From NCBI GenBank assembly GCA_027577415.1, contig JANBQS010000142.1, positions 1 to 30,876 on the forward strand: a stretch of DNA of 30,876 nucleotides, in the 5' to 3' direction. This stretch comes from Coemansia sp. RSA 922. Lineage: Eukaryota > Kickxellomycota > Kickxellomycetes > Kickxellales > Kickxellaceae. The position numbers and the translations under genes are program-made. Shown piece after piece: positions 19,841 through 29,174 of the stretch. The notes under the pieces were generated by a model, which was not told the origin of the DNA, did not search any database, and worked only from the letters and a program-made list of their open reading frames with translations. Numbering within the stretch: the stretch's first letter is position 1; each line of letters starts with the position of its first letter.

Positions 19841-20165
19841 GCAGGTCTGTCATATTGTAGCTGCCAGCGACCAGAACAGAGCGGGGGGAAAACCTGAGAA
19901 AGTCTCCTCCAACTATTCTCGAGTGCTTGAAAGCGGGAAAAGCAAATTGCTTGGCTTTCGTCAAAGCCAAAAGCAATTATTTCAAAGGATCGTGCTATGA
20001 TAATTGCTCCCCGCTTTGGAGCAAGCAGGTTTTTTTTTTGCTGACTGCAGCAGTCAACAGCGGACGGGAAAAAGAAAAGAAATGAAAAGAAAAAATGGGT
20101 GGCAATTTTCTCTAAAGCCCAAGTATCATCCTGCTTTTGGAGGCGATTTGTCCAAGCCAATGGAA
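19841..20165 (-). repeat. Minus-strand upstream module, copy 2 (gene D)
   Basis: Contains GCAGGTCTGT, AACAGAGCGGGG, TCTCCTCCAACTAT, GTCAAAGCCAAAA, GAGCAAGCAGG with a T run, AACAGCGGACGGGAAAA and GGCGATTTGTCCAAGCCAATG, in the same order and spacing as copies 1 and 3. Confidence 0.7.
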
Positions 20166-20229
20166 TTCAGAAGAATCTTCTGGTTTGTGACTAGCATATT
20201 ATTGAAAACACTAGTGACAGTCTACATTG

Positions 20230-20565
20230 GACCATAAAGCAGACCTGTGGCAGAAGCAATACTTGGAAATGTTCTTCCCAATCGTGCTTGGAAACAGATA
20301 AACCAAGTTCACTTATCTGGTCAAATCCAACAAATTTTTGAAGAATATCCAAGTAAATTGGTTTCCATTTTGGTGCAGGAAGGTCATATTTGCTGAGAAA
20401 GCAGCAAACAGTAGACGGAAAAGGAAGAATAGAAAAGATGTCGCAATGTATTTTTTTTATATCCAAGTGTATTTCTGCTTTCAAAGGGTGCAAAAGCACC
20501 AAGCCAGTGTGAAGCAGCAGAACTTGTCTTGCAACGAGTACAATACTGAGCATACCAGGGGCTGT
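20230..20565 (-). repeat. Minus-strand upstream module, copy 3, without a gene
   Basis: Contains AAATGTTCTTCCCAAT, GGAAACAGATAAA (identical to copy 1), GTCAAATCCAAC, GCAGGAAGGT, AACAGTAGACGGAAAA, CTTTCAAAGGGTGC and CCAAGCCAGTG, in the order of copies 1 and 2. Homology to copy 1 continues to about 20565. The place where its gene should begin is taken by copy 2, so this is an orphaned promoter module or the remains of a deleted third gene. Confidence 0.65.
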
Positions 20566-20904
20566 CTACACTGGATATAAGAAGCTTTCGTTCCAAGGAT
20601 AGACTCATATTTGGTAGGCTTAATTTGCATACAAGAAAGCCGAGAAATTTATTAGTCCAGCGCTGAGTAGTGCCTGATAACCCCATTGTTGAGCAAAATC
20701 AAATTCCCAACTTTTTTTTTCATCATGAACAGGAAAAAAAAAATTCTGCACCAAAAAAAGAAGGACGAGACTTTTCTCTCTTTGTAGAATTTGTCCAATT
20801 TCTGTACTATTTTTCTCTCTCTTTCTTCCTTCGAATTTGTATATACTGTTAGCACCTTGATATTTAAAAGTCGGCGGGTTCTCCCTAGAAATCTCTTTTT
20901 AACA

Positions 20905-21693
20905 ATGAGCGGTTCGGAATCAGTCACGTCGGCGACAGTGACAATTTTGCAACGCTCCAATCAGCCCTCACCCACCGGTACCTCCTCCGCAGACCAAATC
21001 GTGCTAGACGCGTTATGCAAGTCAACCGACCGCGCGTTTCTCTTAGACGTAGAGCAGCAGATACTCGATTTCGTAGACAACACCCGACTCCCCCGTCTAT
21101 CTTATCCAAAGCAAAACTCATATCGACGGTTATTGCTACATAAGCTCGCCGACTACTACTCGTTATCGCATGTAGTAGCTGGTCGTTACAGAGACGAAAT
21201 AGTGTTTTATCGGAAACAGGGTGAATCCGACTCGTTGCCTGAACTACTTGCTACAGTGGTGCCACCTGAGTGTGTTGTTGCGGACGATAATGATTGCGAT
21301 GCGGAGAATCGCAGCAATGATGATATAGTTGCTTCGCCTGCGGCTCCCGGGTTTACCAAGATTTTGGTAAAGAAACGCAGTCCTAACGGTAGTGCGGATT
21401 TGAAGAAAACATCTGGGAATAGCGCTCAACCAGTAGATTCGGTTGTTGCTGCCTGTCGTGTAAACTCATCGCCTGTTGTGGAGGAATCAACAGCGCATCT
21501 GACTGGTGTCGATGCGTGTTGTGACAAATTAGCTGCTGTTGGTATTGCTGGTCGAACCAAGACTATCGAGCAGAGGCAGGCCGAATATGAGCGTGCTCGT
21601 GCCGAGATATTCCAAGACGAGTCTTCCGAGGAACAACCAGCGGTTTCAGGAAGCTCATCGCCAGTATCAGTAGCAGTTCAGCAACATTTGTAG
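20905..21693 (+). CDS. R3H-SUZ domain RNA-binding protein
   Basis: A 262-residue protein. I start at ATG 20905 (AACAATGAGC), because the 38 upstream codons are leader-like and include a TATTTAAA block. An R3H domain spans about residues 41-92, with the R-x3-H pair Arg75 and His79 in YRRLLLHKLADYY. The SUZ region starts at KILVKKRS (about 151) and ends with the typical RTKTIEQRQAEYERARAEIF (about 217-236), with a spacer of about 60 residues between. R3H and SUZ domains bind single-stranded RNA, and proteins with this pair (yeast Rbs1, animal ARPP21/Encore types) act in post-transcriptional control. The rest is Ser/Asp-rich and disordered. It ends only 54 bases from the convergent oxidase gene. 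Confidence 0.88.
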   Translation: MSGSESVTSATVTILQRSNQPSPTGTSSADQIVLDALCKSTDRAFLLDVEQQILDFVDNTRLPRLSYPKQNSYRRLLLHKLADYYSLSHVVAGRYRDEIVFYRKQGESDSLPELLATVVPPECVVADDNDCDAENRSNDDIVASPAAPGFTKILVKKRSPNGSADLKKTSGNSAQPVDSVVAACRVNSSPVVEESTAHLTGVDACCDKLAAVGIAGRTKTIEQRQAEYERARAEIFQDESSEEQPAVSGSSSPVSVAVQQHL

Positions 21694-21747
21694 CTACACT
21701 AATAACTATTTCATATATCATCAAGAAAAGAAAAAAAAACCTCTGTA

Positions 21748-22863
21748 TTAGAGCCGTGGTTGGCCTGGGACCTTGACGTGGTTTCGAGTAATGTCACCTA
21801 CTGATACACAGCCAGCGAGAGCCATGGCCAAGCGTAGCTCCTCGTTAATCATGTCGAGCATTTCGACGACACCGTCTTCGCCATTATAATTCAAGGCCCA
21901 CAGGACAGGACGACCCAAGAACACGGCTCTCGCGCCCAGCGCCAAAGCCTTGAACACATCCGTACCCCTCCGCACACCACCGTCCAAAAACACCTCGACT
22001 CGGCCATCAACCGCCCGACACACTTCCTCAAGCACATCAATGGTAGCCGGCACAGTGTCCATCTGACGACCGCCATGGTTACTGACAATAATGCCGTCCA
22101 CGCCAGCATTGACAGCGAGCACAGCGTCCTCCGCAGTAAGTATGCCTTTAACCAATACGGGGATCCGAGCCACGCTCTTGACCCACTCGACATGGCTCCA
22201 GTTCAACGTCGGGTCTATTTGCGATGCGACGTAAGCTGCCAGACCCGACGCATTATCCGCCGCACTAGTAGCCTCAGCCTTGCCGACCTGGGCTTTCCCC
22301 TCATCTGCAAAATTGGCCATAGTCAGGTGTGGAGGCAGTCTGAACCGGTTACGGATATCGGCTAGCCGACGTCCCAGATACGGCGTATCAACGGTCAGGG
22401 CAATAGCCGTATACCCAGAGTCCTGGGCACGCTCGATAAGCCGCCTAGTAGCCTCGCGGTCCTTGTACACGTATAGTTGTAGCCACTTGACTCCCTCACC
22501 AATATCCTCGATCTTGGTCGTTGACCATGACGAAAGCACCATGCAGGTAGACTTGCGCTTGGCTGCGCGTGCCGTCGCTAGCTCTCCGTCGGGATGCGCC
22601 ATCCGCTGCATAGCAGTAGGCGCTATACAAATGGGCGAGGCGATTTGTTCACCCAATATGCTCGTAGATAGCGATACTGTGGATACGTCATGGAGTACGC
22701 GAGGCCTGATAAAGACCCGGTCAAACGCACGCTGATTCTCCTTCAGCGTTATCATGTCCTGAGCGCCAGACCGGTAATAGTCCAAGGCGTTGCGGTCCAA
22801 GTTTCTCAGAGCATGTTGCTCAAAGTCATCCAAACTGACAAACGAAGTTCCGTGCTTTGTCAT
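21748..22863 (-). CDS. FMN-dependent 2-hydroxyacid oxidase/dehydrogenase
   Basis: A 371-residue TIM-barrel enzyme of the FMN_dh family (PF01070; glycolate oxidase, lactate oxidase). It oxidises L-2-hydroxyacids to 2-oxoacids with FMN. All landmark residues are present: Tyr29 (DYYRSGA), Trp113, Tyr131 (LQLYVYKDR), Asp159 and Arg166 (TVDTP, LGRR), Lys239, catalytic His263 and Arg266 in SNHGGRQMD, and the phosphate-binding DGGVRRGTD and LGRP. There is no cytochrome b2 domain and no targeting peptide, so it is not a mitochondrial L-lactate dehydrogenase of the Cyb2 type. The C-terminus PRL resembles a minor peroxisomal PTS1 signal. The intergenic distance to the helicase gene upstream is only 77 bases. 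Confidence 0.93.
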   Translation of the reverse strand: MTKHGTSFVSLDDFEQHALRNLDRNALDYYRSGAQDMITLKENQRAFDRVFIRPRVLHDVSTVSLSTSILGEQIASPICIAPTAMQRMAHPDGELATARAAKRKSTCMVLSSWSTTKIEDIGEGVKWLQLYVYKDREATRRLIERAQDSGYTAIALTVDTPYLGRRLADIRNRFRLPPHLTMANFADEGKAQVGKAEATSAADNASGLAAYVASQIDPTLNWSHVEWVKSVARIPVLVKGILTAEDAVLAVNAGVDGIIVSNHGGRQMDTVPATIDVLEEVCRAVDGRVEVFLDGGVRRGTDVFKALALGARAVFLGRPVLWALNYNGEDGVVEMLDMINEELRLAMALAGCVSVGDITRNHVKVPGQPRL

Positions 22864-22940
22864 AATAAAGAAGAGCGAAAAAAAAAGTATTTAAAATTGG
22901 CAGAGAGATAGATAAAGAAAGAAAAAAGGTCCCCCTCTTA

Positions 22941-25217
22941 TCAGTTGATGACTCCGCCCTGACGAATGGCGAGACGGATCTGGTCAGCCAGACGGCGGTC
23001 CTTTTTTCCCACCAGGGCTGTGACCTTGCCTCTAGTTCCCGCGCGCGCAGTACGCCCGCTGCGGTGCAAATAGTCGATGGCCGTCGTAGGGAAGTCGAAC
23101 AGCACCACATGAGTGACGCAGGTCGTGTCCAGCCCACGCGACGCCAGGTCCGTGCACACCAGGATCTTGCGCGACCCCGCAAGCCCCGCCAGGCCCTCGT
23201 TCTCCGCCGTTTGCTCGGCAGGGATAGGAGGCAGAAGGTGCGCGGGGATAGGCCCTGAGCTGACAAAGGCGCGCAGCACCTCTTCACGGTCAAATCCCGG
23301 GATGGGCGCCTTGAGGTCGCTAATATCCACTCCGCTGACCGGCTCGGCGACAGCATCTTCGACTTCCTCATCCTCGGCCAGCGCTTCCTCCTCGGCCTCA
23401 ACCTCGTCTGCCTCGACCACTTCAGCCTGCGTCGTATCTGCCGATACTTGCTCACTCTGCCCAGCAAACCAAGTGGCCCGCTCCCACGCATCAGCACCAC
23501 GAGGTGCACGCCTGCTGTTCCTTGCCCTCAGCCTTAGCTCCTCCTCCTCCTCGTCACTCAGCCGCTCCCGACCACCCGCCGATCCAACTCTGCGCGGAGC
23601 CTCCTTACCAACCTTTTTTGGAGGGCGACTGCCTCCGACAAGCAATAGCGAGGGCACGCCACGCTTATACAACTGGCGATAGACAAGGTTGGCGTGTACC
23701 TTGTTGTTGCAAAAGATAATCAGATGCTTGTCAGTCGCCGCCGTACGCAACACAAACCACAAGGCGTTCAGCCGGTGACCCTGGTAGTCCTTCGACACGT
23801 CGATAAAGGTTTGCGACAGCTTTTGGGGCGCCCGATGCAATGAAGGTGTAGTCACATGGGTGACGTCCGGGTATCTGACAATAATCTGCTCTCGGATCAT
23901 CTTGGGCAGTGTGGCGCTGACAAAGATGGCTTGCTCGCGCCGGCCCTGCGTTTCGTTCGAGAGCCGGACCATGTCAAGGACCTCGTCCATTTGGTCGCCA
24001 AAACTGTGCGAGTCCATCATCGAGTCAGCCTCATCCACCACTAGCCGGCGGATATTGGCCGGCGACAAGATCGGATCCCGACCCATGTACCGCAGAATGG
24101 CGCCCGGCGTACTCACCAATATGTCAATCGGCCCCTGATCCACCAGCTCGCGAAGATGCCGCCGCGTCACGCCCAAATGTAGCCCCACTGTGCGGATCTT
24201 CGCCTTGTGACCGATCTTCTTCAGCGTCGATGTCACTTGCTTAACCAGCTCGCGCGAGGGTACCAGAATCAGCGCACGCGGCCGCTTCTCTCTTCTGAGC
24301 TTGCCAATGTTGCCCGCGTTGTCTTCCTCTTCCTGCTTCAGCTGTGAGATAATGGGTAGCGCATACGCGAGCGTCTTTCCGCTGCCCGTCTCTGCCGCCA
24401 AAAACACGTTGGGCCCAGGTCCGCTTATCTCCTGCTGCGTCTTTGGTTTCTTCTTGGATATCCGCGTGAGCCCCAGGATCTCCGGAATCCCCAGTGCCTG
24501 AATCTCAGTCGGGCGCAGCTCAGGCTCCACCTTGCTAAATGGGTTTCTAGCAGCAAGCTGTTCCTTCAATATACCTTTCGCTGCCTCCACGACGTCAGCG
24601 CGAAGGCCAATATTGTCAAACATCGACTTTGACACTTGCTCCGAAAGCTCCTTGATAGTCATCATATTCTCGCCATTAGACAGCGCCGTAAGGTCAGTCC
24701 CCGATTCGTTTTCAATAGGCAACAATCTGAATCGCGCCGGAGTAAACCCAAGCCCAGGCGTGCCTCGCTTCTTCAATTGCCTCGACCTCTGTCTTAGAAT
24801 CCGCGCCTCGGCCATAGTCCGCTCCTTTTGAGTCGACGCATTGCGTTGGACGAATTCACGCGCTTGTACAAACTTTTCCTTTTGGTCGCGAGCACGACGT
24901 ACACGCGCCTCTAAAAGTTGGCTTTGTCCTCCGCCACTGCGGCCCTTTTGTGGCAAAGATTCTAGTCGCATCTTGTGTCGGCTGCCCTTCATCTTGTCCC
25001 ACTTTTCGCGCCGTCCTTGTTGCTCCTTAATCTTGTCCTCTCTCCTGTCTCTGCTGCTACCACCGCCGCTTCGCCGACCCTCTGAGACATGAGTTGTGAC
25101 CGAGAACTGTGTGCATGCCGAGGCGTAAAGTGATCTGCGTAGTAGGCCAGAGTCGTGGCTTTGGGGCCGTAACAGTAGGCGGCTGGCATGGCCTGGTCGA
25201 GCAAGTACGCTGAGCAT
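22941..25217 (-). CDS. MRH4: Mitochondrial DEAD-box RNA helicase, Mrh4-like
   Basis: A 758-residue protein. The open frame extends to 25343, but those 42 codons are hydrophobic leader-like; the ATG at 25217 gives MLSVLARPGHASRLLLRPQS, a good mitochondrial presequence. Residues 45-165 are very basic. Motif I is AAETGSGKT (274-282), motif II DEAD (395-398), motif III SAT (434-436), motif IV IIFCNN (500-505), motif V VCTDLASRGLD (687-697) and motif VI HRSGRTARAG (718-727). Between motifs IV and V an insertion of about 110 residues (about 530-640) includes DEEEEELRLR and a long acidic run. Yeast Mrh4 is needed for large mitoribosomal subunit assembly. The presequence, basic N-terminus and weak Q-motif (PTEIQALGIPEIL) fit that family; the exact orthology is inferred. 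Confidence 0.85.
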   Translation of the reverse strand: MLSVLARPGHASRLLLRPQSHDSGLLRRSLYASACTQFSVTTHVSEGRRSGGGSSRDRREDKIKEQQGRREKWDKMKGSRHKMRLESLPQKGRSGGGQSQLLEARVRRARDQKEKFVQAREFVQRNASTQKERTMAEARILRQRSRQLKKRGTPGLGFTPARFRLLPIENESGTDLTALSNGENMMTIKELSEQVSKSMFDNIGLRADVVEAAKGILKEQLAARNPFSKVEPELRPTEIQALGIPEILGLTRISKKKPKTQQEISGPGPNVFLAAETGSGKTLAYALPIISQLKQEEEDNAGNIGKLRREKRPRALILVPSRELVKQVTSTLKKIGHKAKIRTVGLHLGVTRRHLRELVDQGPIDILVSTPGAILRYMGRDPILSPANIRRLVVDEADSMMDSHSFGDQMDEVLDMVRLSNETQGRREQAIFVSATLPKMIREQIIVRYPDVTHVTTPSLHRAPQKLSQTFIDVSKDYQGHRLNALWFVLRTAATDKHLIIFCNNKVHANLVYRQLYKRGVPSLLLVGGSRPPKKVGKEAPRRVGSAGGRERLSDEEEEELRLRARNSRRAPRGADAWERATWFAGQSEQVSADTTQAEVVEADEVEAEEEALAEDEEVEDAVAEPVSGVDISDLKAPIPGFDREEVLRAFVSSGPIPAHLLPPIPAEQTAENEGLAGLAGSRKILVCTDLASRGLDTTCVTHVVLFDFPTTAIDYLHRSGRTARAGTRGKVTALVGKKDRRLADQIRLAIRQGGVIN

Positions 25218-25844
25218 CGTCCTAATCTCTGACAACGCTTTTTGGCACGTTGTGAATTGACAACAAGCTGAATAAAAAAAAAAATATAAAGTAAAATTGT
25301 GTATAAGCCGTAGAGAAGGAAAAAAAAATATAGTCGCTGACAAGCATTCGATCTCTCTGATCGCCGATCAACGCTACTGCGAATCGAGATCAAGGAGTTA
25401 TCATGATCATGATCCGATATGCTGATCAACGAATACAAGCCAAACTAGTCAAACGCCGGTTTCCTAGCCAAGTACCCTATAGCCAATCCCCATGCAGGGC
25501 ACTCCTTGTAACTTGTACTTTTTTGTCTGTTGGATCTAATATTACGACTCTACAACATACGAGGTATGTCATATCCAATGTGTTGCTTGTCGATAAGAGG
25601 AGGAACATCATAAAAGCCACTTTTGGCGAGAAATAAATATGTGATATCTACACACTGGCTGAAAGCATGTCCTGTGCTTTCCTATGTGAAAGAAAATTCA
25701 GGCTTTCATCTTTTTTGCCGACTTTTGTTAGAGGAATGGGAAGAAAGTGTTCAAAAATGGTAGAAAAATCAAGCGCCTCCATTTTTTTTTTTTGCATGCA
25801 TAAAAAAAGTCCACCTCTTTGTCTCCCGCTTACTAGGAGAGGGC

Positions 25845-25877
25845 TGACGTCCTCTTGACGTCCTCTTGACATCCCCC
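25845..25877. repeat. 11-bp tandem repeat with TGACGTC core
   Basis: Units 25845-25855 and 25856-25866 are identical (TGACGTCCTCT); 25867-25877 is TGACATCCCCC. TGACGTC is the half-plus core of bZIP ATF/CREB sites. The distance to the kinase ATG is about 460 bases, so a regulatory role is only possible. Confidence 0.55.
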
Positions 25878-26176
25878 TAAAAATTCTTCCAACTGTTTGT
25901 GGTGGCATAAGGAGGCGGCCCACTTGTTTGTCGCTAATGAACTTTAGAGCGCGGCGATTACCTAACAATTGCTTTCCCTGATTCTAACAAGAGAACAGCG
26001 CCTCTATCCCGCTATGTAGATAGAGAGAGCACGTCAAGTCAATAATTTTTACAAAGTCAACTTACAGTGTCTATACAACTTTGAGCTTTGTTTGAGCTTG
26101 GCCTTGCGTTAAATCCACAGGTCTGCAAGAAAGGAACAATATACATAATTGGTTGCAGCTGCAGCTAGGGCTCAAC

Positions 26177-26184
26177 TATATAAA
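26177..26184 (+). promoter_or_regulatory. TATA box of the FunK1 gene
   Basis: TATATAAA, 155 bases before the ATG at 26332 and followed by a long CT-rich leader with a T run. It is the clearest TATA box in the window. Confidence 0.6.
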
Positions 26185-26331
26185 GGGTCTTCTCTCGCCC
26201 TAATGCAAGCGCCACATCTCTTTCTCTCACTTCTCTCCTTATTTTCTTTTTTTTTTTTTTTGCACTAAACACAACAAACACACTTTCTCTATCTTTTTTC
26301 TTCTCAACCTTTACTCTTTGTTTTTTTTATA

Positions 26332-28403
26332 ATGCTATCAACTCCAAGAGGTAAGTGTAAACAGATTCCCGCAGTCACCACGCTCACGTAAACATGGGAT
26401 AGACAGTCTTCTGACGTTTTGTTATTATTATCTAATGTGTAGTCTTTAAAATCCAACGTCATGCCTTTCGCATAGACGTGAACAAGACCGCAATCTCGGT
26501 GCCTAGGCAAGAGATACCCGCCGCCGAGATTGACTCGCAACTGCAGAGTCGTATGCAGCCCAAAGCTGCGCGCCTAAAGAGAAGGGCCATTGCCGCCGCA
26601 GACGATTGCATTGAGGCAATCGATGCTCTTGTGCGTGAGCGGCGGATCCAGCTGGCGGCCGAAGAAGTTGACCCCGAGTTGGGTTTCTCCTGGCGGCGCG
26701 GGGGCATATCCCTGGAGAACCTTAAAATACCAGTGCCAAAAGATGCCGGGCTGCTGTTTGAGAAGGGAGCTTGGGACGCGAACGACATTCCACACATCGT
26801 AGAGTTTGGGATGTTCAGTGTTTTCACCAACATGACATATGAGCGCCGACCCTTTATCGCTTGCACGGGAGATGTCGTTAACGGTATAATGGAGTTTCTA
26901 ATCGGACACCAAGTCAGAACTGTCCTGGGCGTGGCAGCGGGCACCGCTTCACAAGTAAAGAACCCCATTACGTCAGGCGTAACGGACCGCATGGTAGCGG
27001 CGATGAACATGCATGCACATTACCAGTCCAATGTACGTCATGCGTGGGGGATTATCGTCGGACCCGGCTGCGTACGGGTTTGTCTAATGGATAACGACGG
27101 TATCTACGTGTCTTCGGTTCAGAAAACTACAGACTACGCCGGTCGCCGCCTGCTAGGAAATGCAGCCGCCTTCGCCGCCTTTGCGGAGCCTACGGTACTG
27201 GGTAGCGACAAGACTATACGGTGGCGCAATAAAATTAACTGCTACGACCCCGACACAAAGCGGCCACATACCTTCTATTATCCGTACTGTCCCTTATTCG
27301 TCTCTGCGCATTTCTTTGGGCGTTTTACGCGATGCTTTGGCGTCTCGCGCAGTCCCTATGACGACAGGATCCAATACGTTCTCAAGGACAGCTGCCAGGC
27401 GGTACACAAGGAACTGGATGATGCTGACCTCCGCGACGAGATCGGCATATTGCGGAAAATGAGTGCCGCCCTTGATGATGCTTGGGACGACAACTACGTG
27501 GTACAGCGTTTGCTATGCGGGGGCACTGTGTTCATCAATGGCACTCGCGACACCACCGAACTCTCTCTTGGAGCTGTTCTAAACAGCTATCAGAGACAAG
27601 CGACGAGTCGTGTGTCGACGGGCGTGATCAATACACACCGCTTGCATCGCCGTATGGTCTCTGGGCCCGTCGGCATACCCCTACACAAGCTACGCAGACG
27701 GGATGCCGTTTTCGTGGTAGCTGACGCAATGCTCGCCTATGCTACCATCCTGGAGCGTACAGGTATTGTACACAGCGACATATCGCTGGGTAATATCGTG
27801 GGTGTGTTGCAAGCCGACGGCAGCCTCCGAGGTATGTTGATAGACTTCGACCTCGCTATCGCTCAACGTGAGGGAGTAGAGAAAAGGCGATCATGCTGTG
27901 TGGGAACGTCCCCCTTTCAGAGCATTGCCAATATCGAGCGCCTCCAAGTACCCCGCACTGCTGTCGACGACTGGGAGGCTGCACTTGCGCTATTATTCTA
28001 TTTGGTCGCCCACTCCAAGTACCGCGACAACGTTAGCTCAAAGTTGTCCAAGGTTGAGCACGACGGCACAGCAGATATGCGGAGAGGCTTGTTCTCTTCT
28101 CTGCGAGCGTTCAGCGCCGCCATCAACATGTTCGCCGACCCGCAGTATGTTGATGAGATAAAGCTCATCAAGGGCCTGTACGTGGCTATTTTCGACTATT
28201 GGAAATGCCCGGGTACTTCACGCTGTGTGCTCAGAGCCAATCGAATCGTCGATCCGATAGAAAACCGCGCCAAACACGCTGTAGACATACATTGGCGATG
28301 CCGAAACGTGGTAGCGTCATTTGTTTATCCGTCTTTGACTGAGGCCCAGCGACCCAGACAGACCCGCCAAGGCCACAGCACCGACCACTCCACCCGCCCG
28401 TAG
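26332..28403 (+). CDS. Fungal-type protein kinase (FunK1), two exons
   Basis: Exon 1 is only 26332-26350 (MLSTPR plus one base). A 92-nt GT-AG intron with donor GTAAGTG and the branch-like TCTAAT follows. Exon 2 is 26443-28403, giving 659 residues. It belongs to PF17667, kinases typical of fungi. Marks (spliced numbering): VLKDS with Lys321, catalytic loop VHSDISLGNI with His450, Asp452 and Asn457, metal-binding DFD at 474-476 in LIDFDLA, a GTSPFQS activation-segment end (about 494-500), and DDWEA near 515. The HRD arginine is Ser451 here. About the last 20 residues (after SLTEAQ) appear to be read in a shifted frame; see the downstream tail. Substrates are unknown. The family is often found with transposon- or effector-like genes, as here. 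Confidence 0.85.
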
Positions 28404-28704
28404 CAGGTCTACTACCAGAGAAGAGTCGTCGCCCAAGACTCCAGACGGACTTGGAACCGAAGGCAAGAAACACAAGGCGTAAGACAGAGCTTCGCCGATG
28501 GTTGAGCGGCGAAAAATGGCTCACGACGCTGTTGGTGCCGCCCCACACCCGACTCTGACCTCTGCCACTGCTCCTCCTTGAGACTCGTTGGAAGCTTCAG
28601 AGGAGGTCATTGCCCAAGGACTGGTTTCACCTTGGCCTACCAAGCGGAAAACGCCGCAAGCGGAACCGCCGGCGGTATCCATGCGTAAAAGGTGTAAGTC
28701 TTAG
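28339..28704 (+). pseudogene. Frame-shifted C-terminal tail of the FunK1 gene
   Basis: In the +1 frame relative to the kinase, codons from 28339 read as a Pro/Ser/Lys-rich tail (AKATAPTTPPARSRS) to TAA 28480-28482. They continue in the same frame through TGA 28579-28581 to TAG 28702-28704, with KR-rich ends (TKRKTPQ, RKRCKS). Such low-complexity basic tails are usual at the end of FunK1 proteins. One frameshift in 28339-28403 and two in-frame stops separate it from the kinase. An intron starting at GTAAGAC (28479) could remove the stops, but I found no acceptor that keeps this frame. Confidence 0.45.
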
Positions 28705-29174
28705 AATCGTTTGCGCCCTTTCGACTTTGTCCGCCGCCTCTACTACAACACTCGCCCTAGAGCCCCGCTAGTCGGTTTTAAGAGCTCAGCTGGAAGTTAG
28801 ATCTCCGCTGGACGGATTGAGCACACAGCGACAGAGCGAAACGGCGTCAACTTTGCCAGAGAAGTGTAAATTATTCTCAACTACTATCATTATCCAAATA
28901 TACAGATATCTTTTGTAAAAAAAAAAATTATTATTATTTGTCAGCACTGCATTCAAACATGATATCGATCATGTGCTGATATTTATCGCTGATTTAAAAT
29001 GTTTGTGATTACTATCGGATTGCTGCATTGTTTATGTTGAGGTACAACCATAAAGGAATTCGTAAAGTATGTGAATATTTATACAAATACAAAGCTGGCA
29101 TCCAACCAAGTTAGTCGACCCAATTATTATTATTGACATCTTGGCATACTACACATACTTTTCTCTATCTAAAT
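28705..29174. other. AT-rich intergenic region
   Basis: After the kinase tail relic the sequence becomes AT-rich with an A run near 28917-28928 and ATT repeats. A leader-like segment (TACACATACTTTTCTCTATCTAAATATG) precedes the mini-gene at 29175. Nothing else is recognised. Confidence 0.5.

Larger units (their letters stand above)
25218..26331. other. Long intergenic region before the FunK1 kinase
   Basis: About 1.1 kb without a supported gene. It contains the helicase promoter at the left. An 11-bp unit TGACGTCCTCT is repeated two and a half times at 25845-25877 (the last copy is degenerate), and each full unit holds a CRE/ATF-like TGACGTC. A TATA box and a T-rich leader follow at the right. 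The minus open frame at 25648-25968 and the plus frame at 25403-25636 have no domain and lie in AT-rich DNA. Confidence 0.5.
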
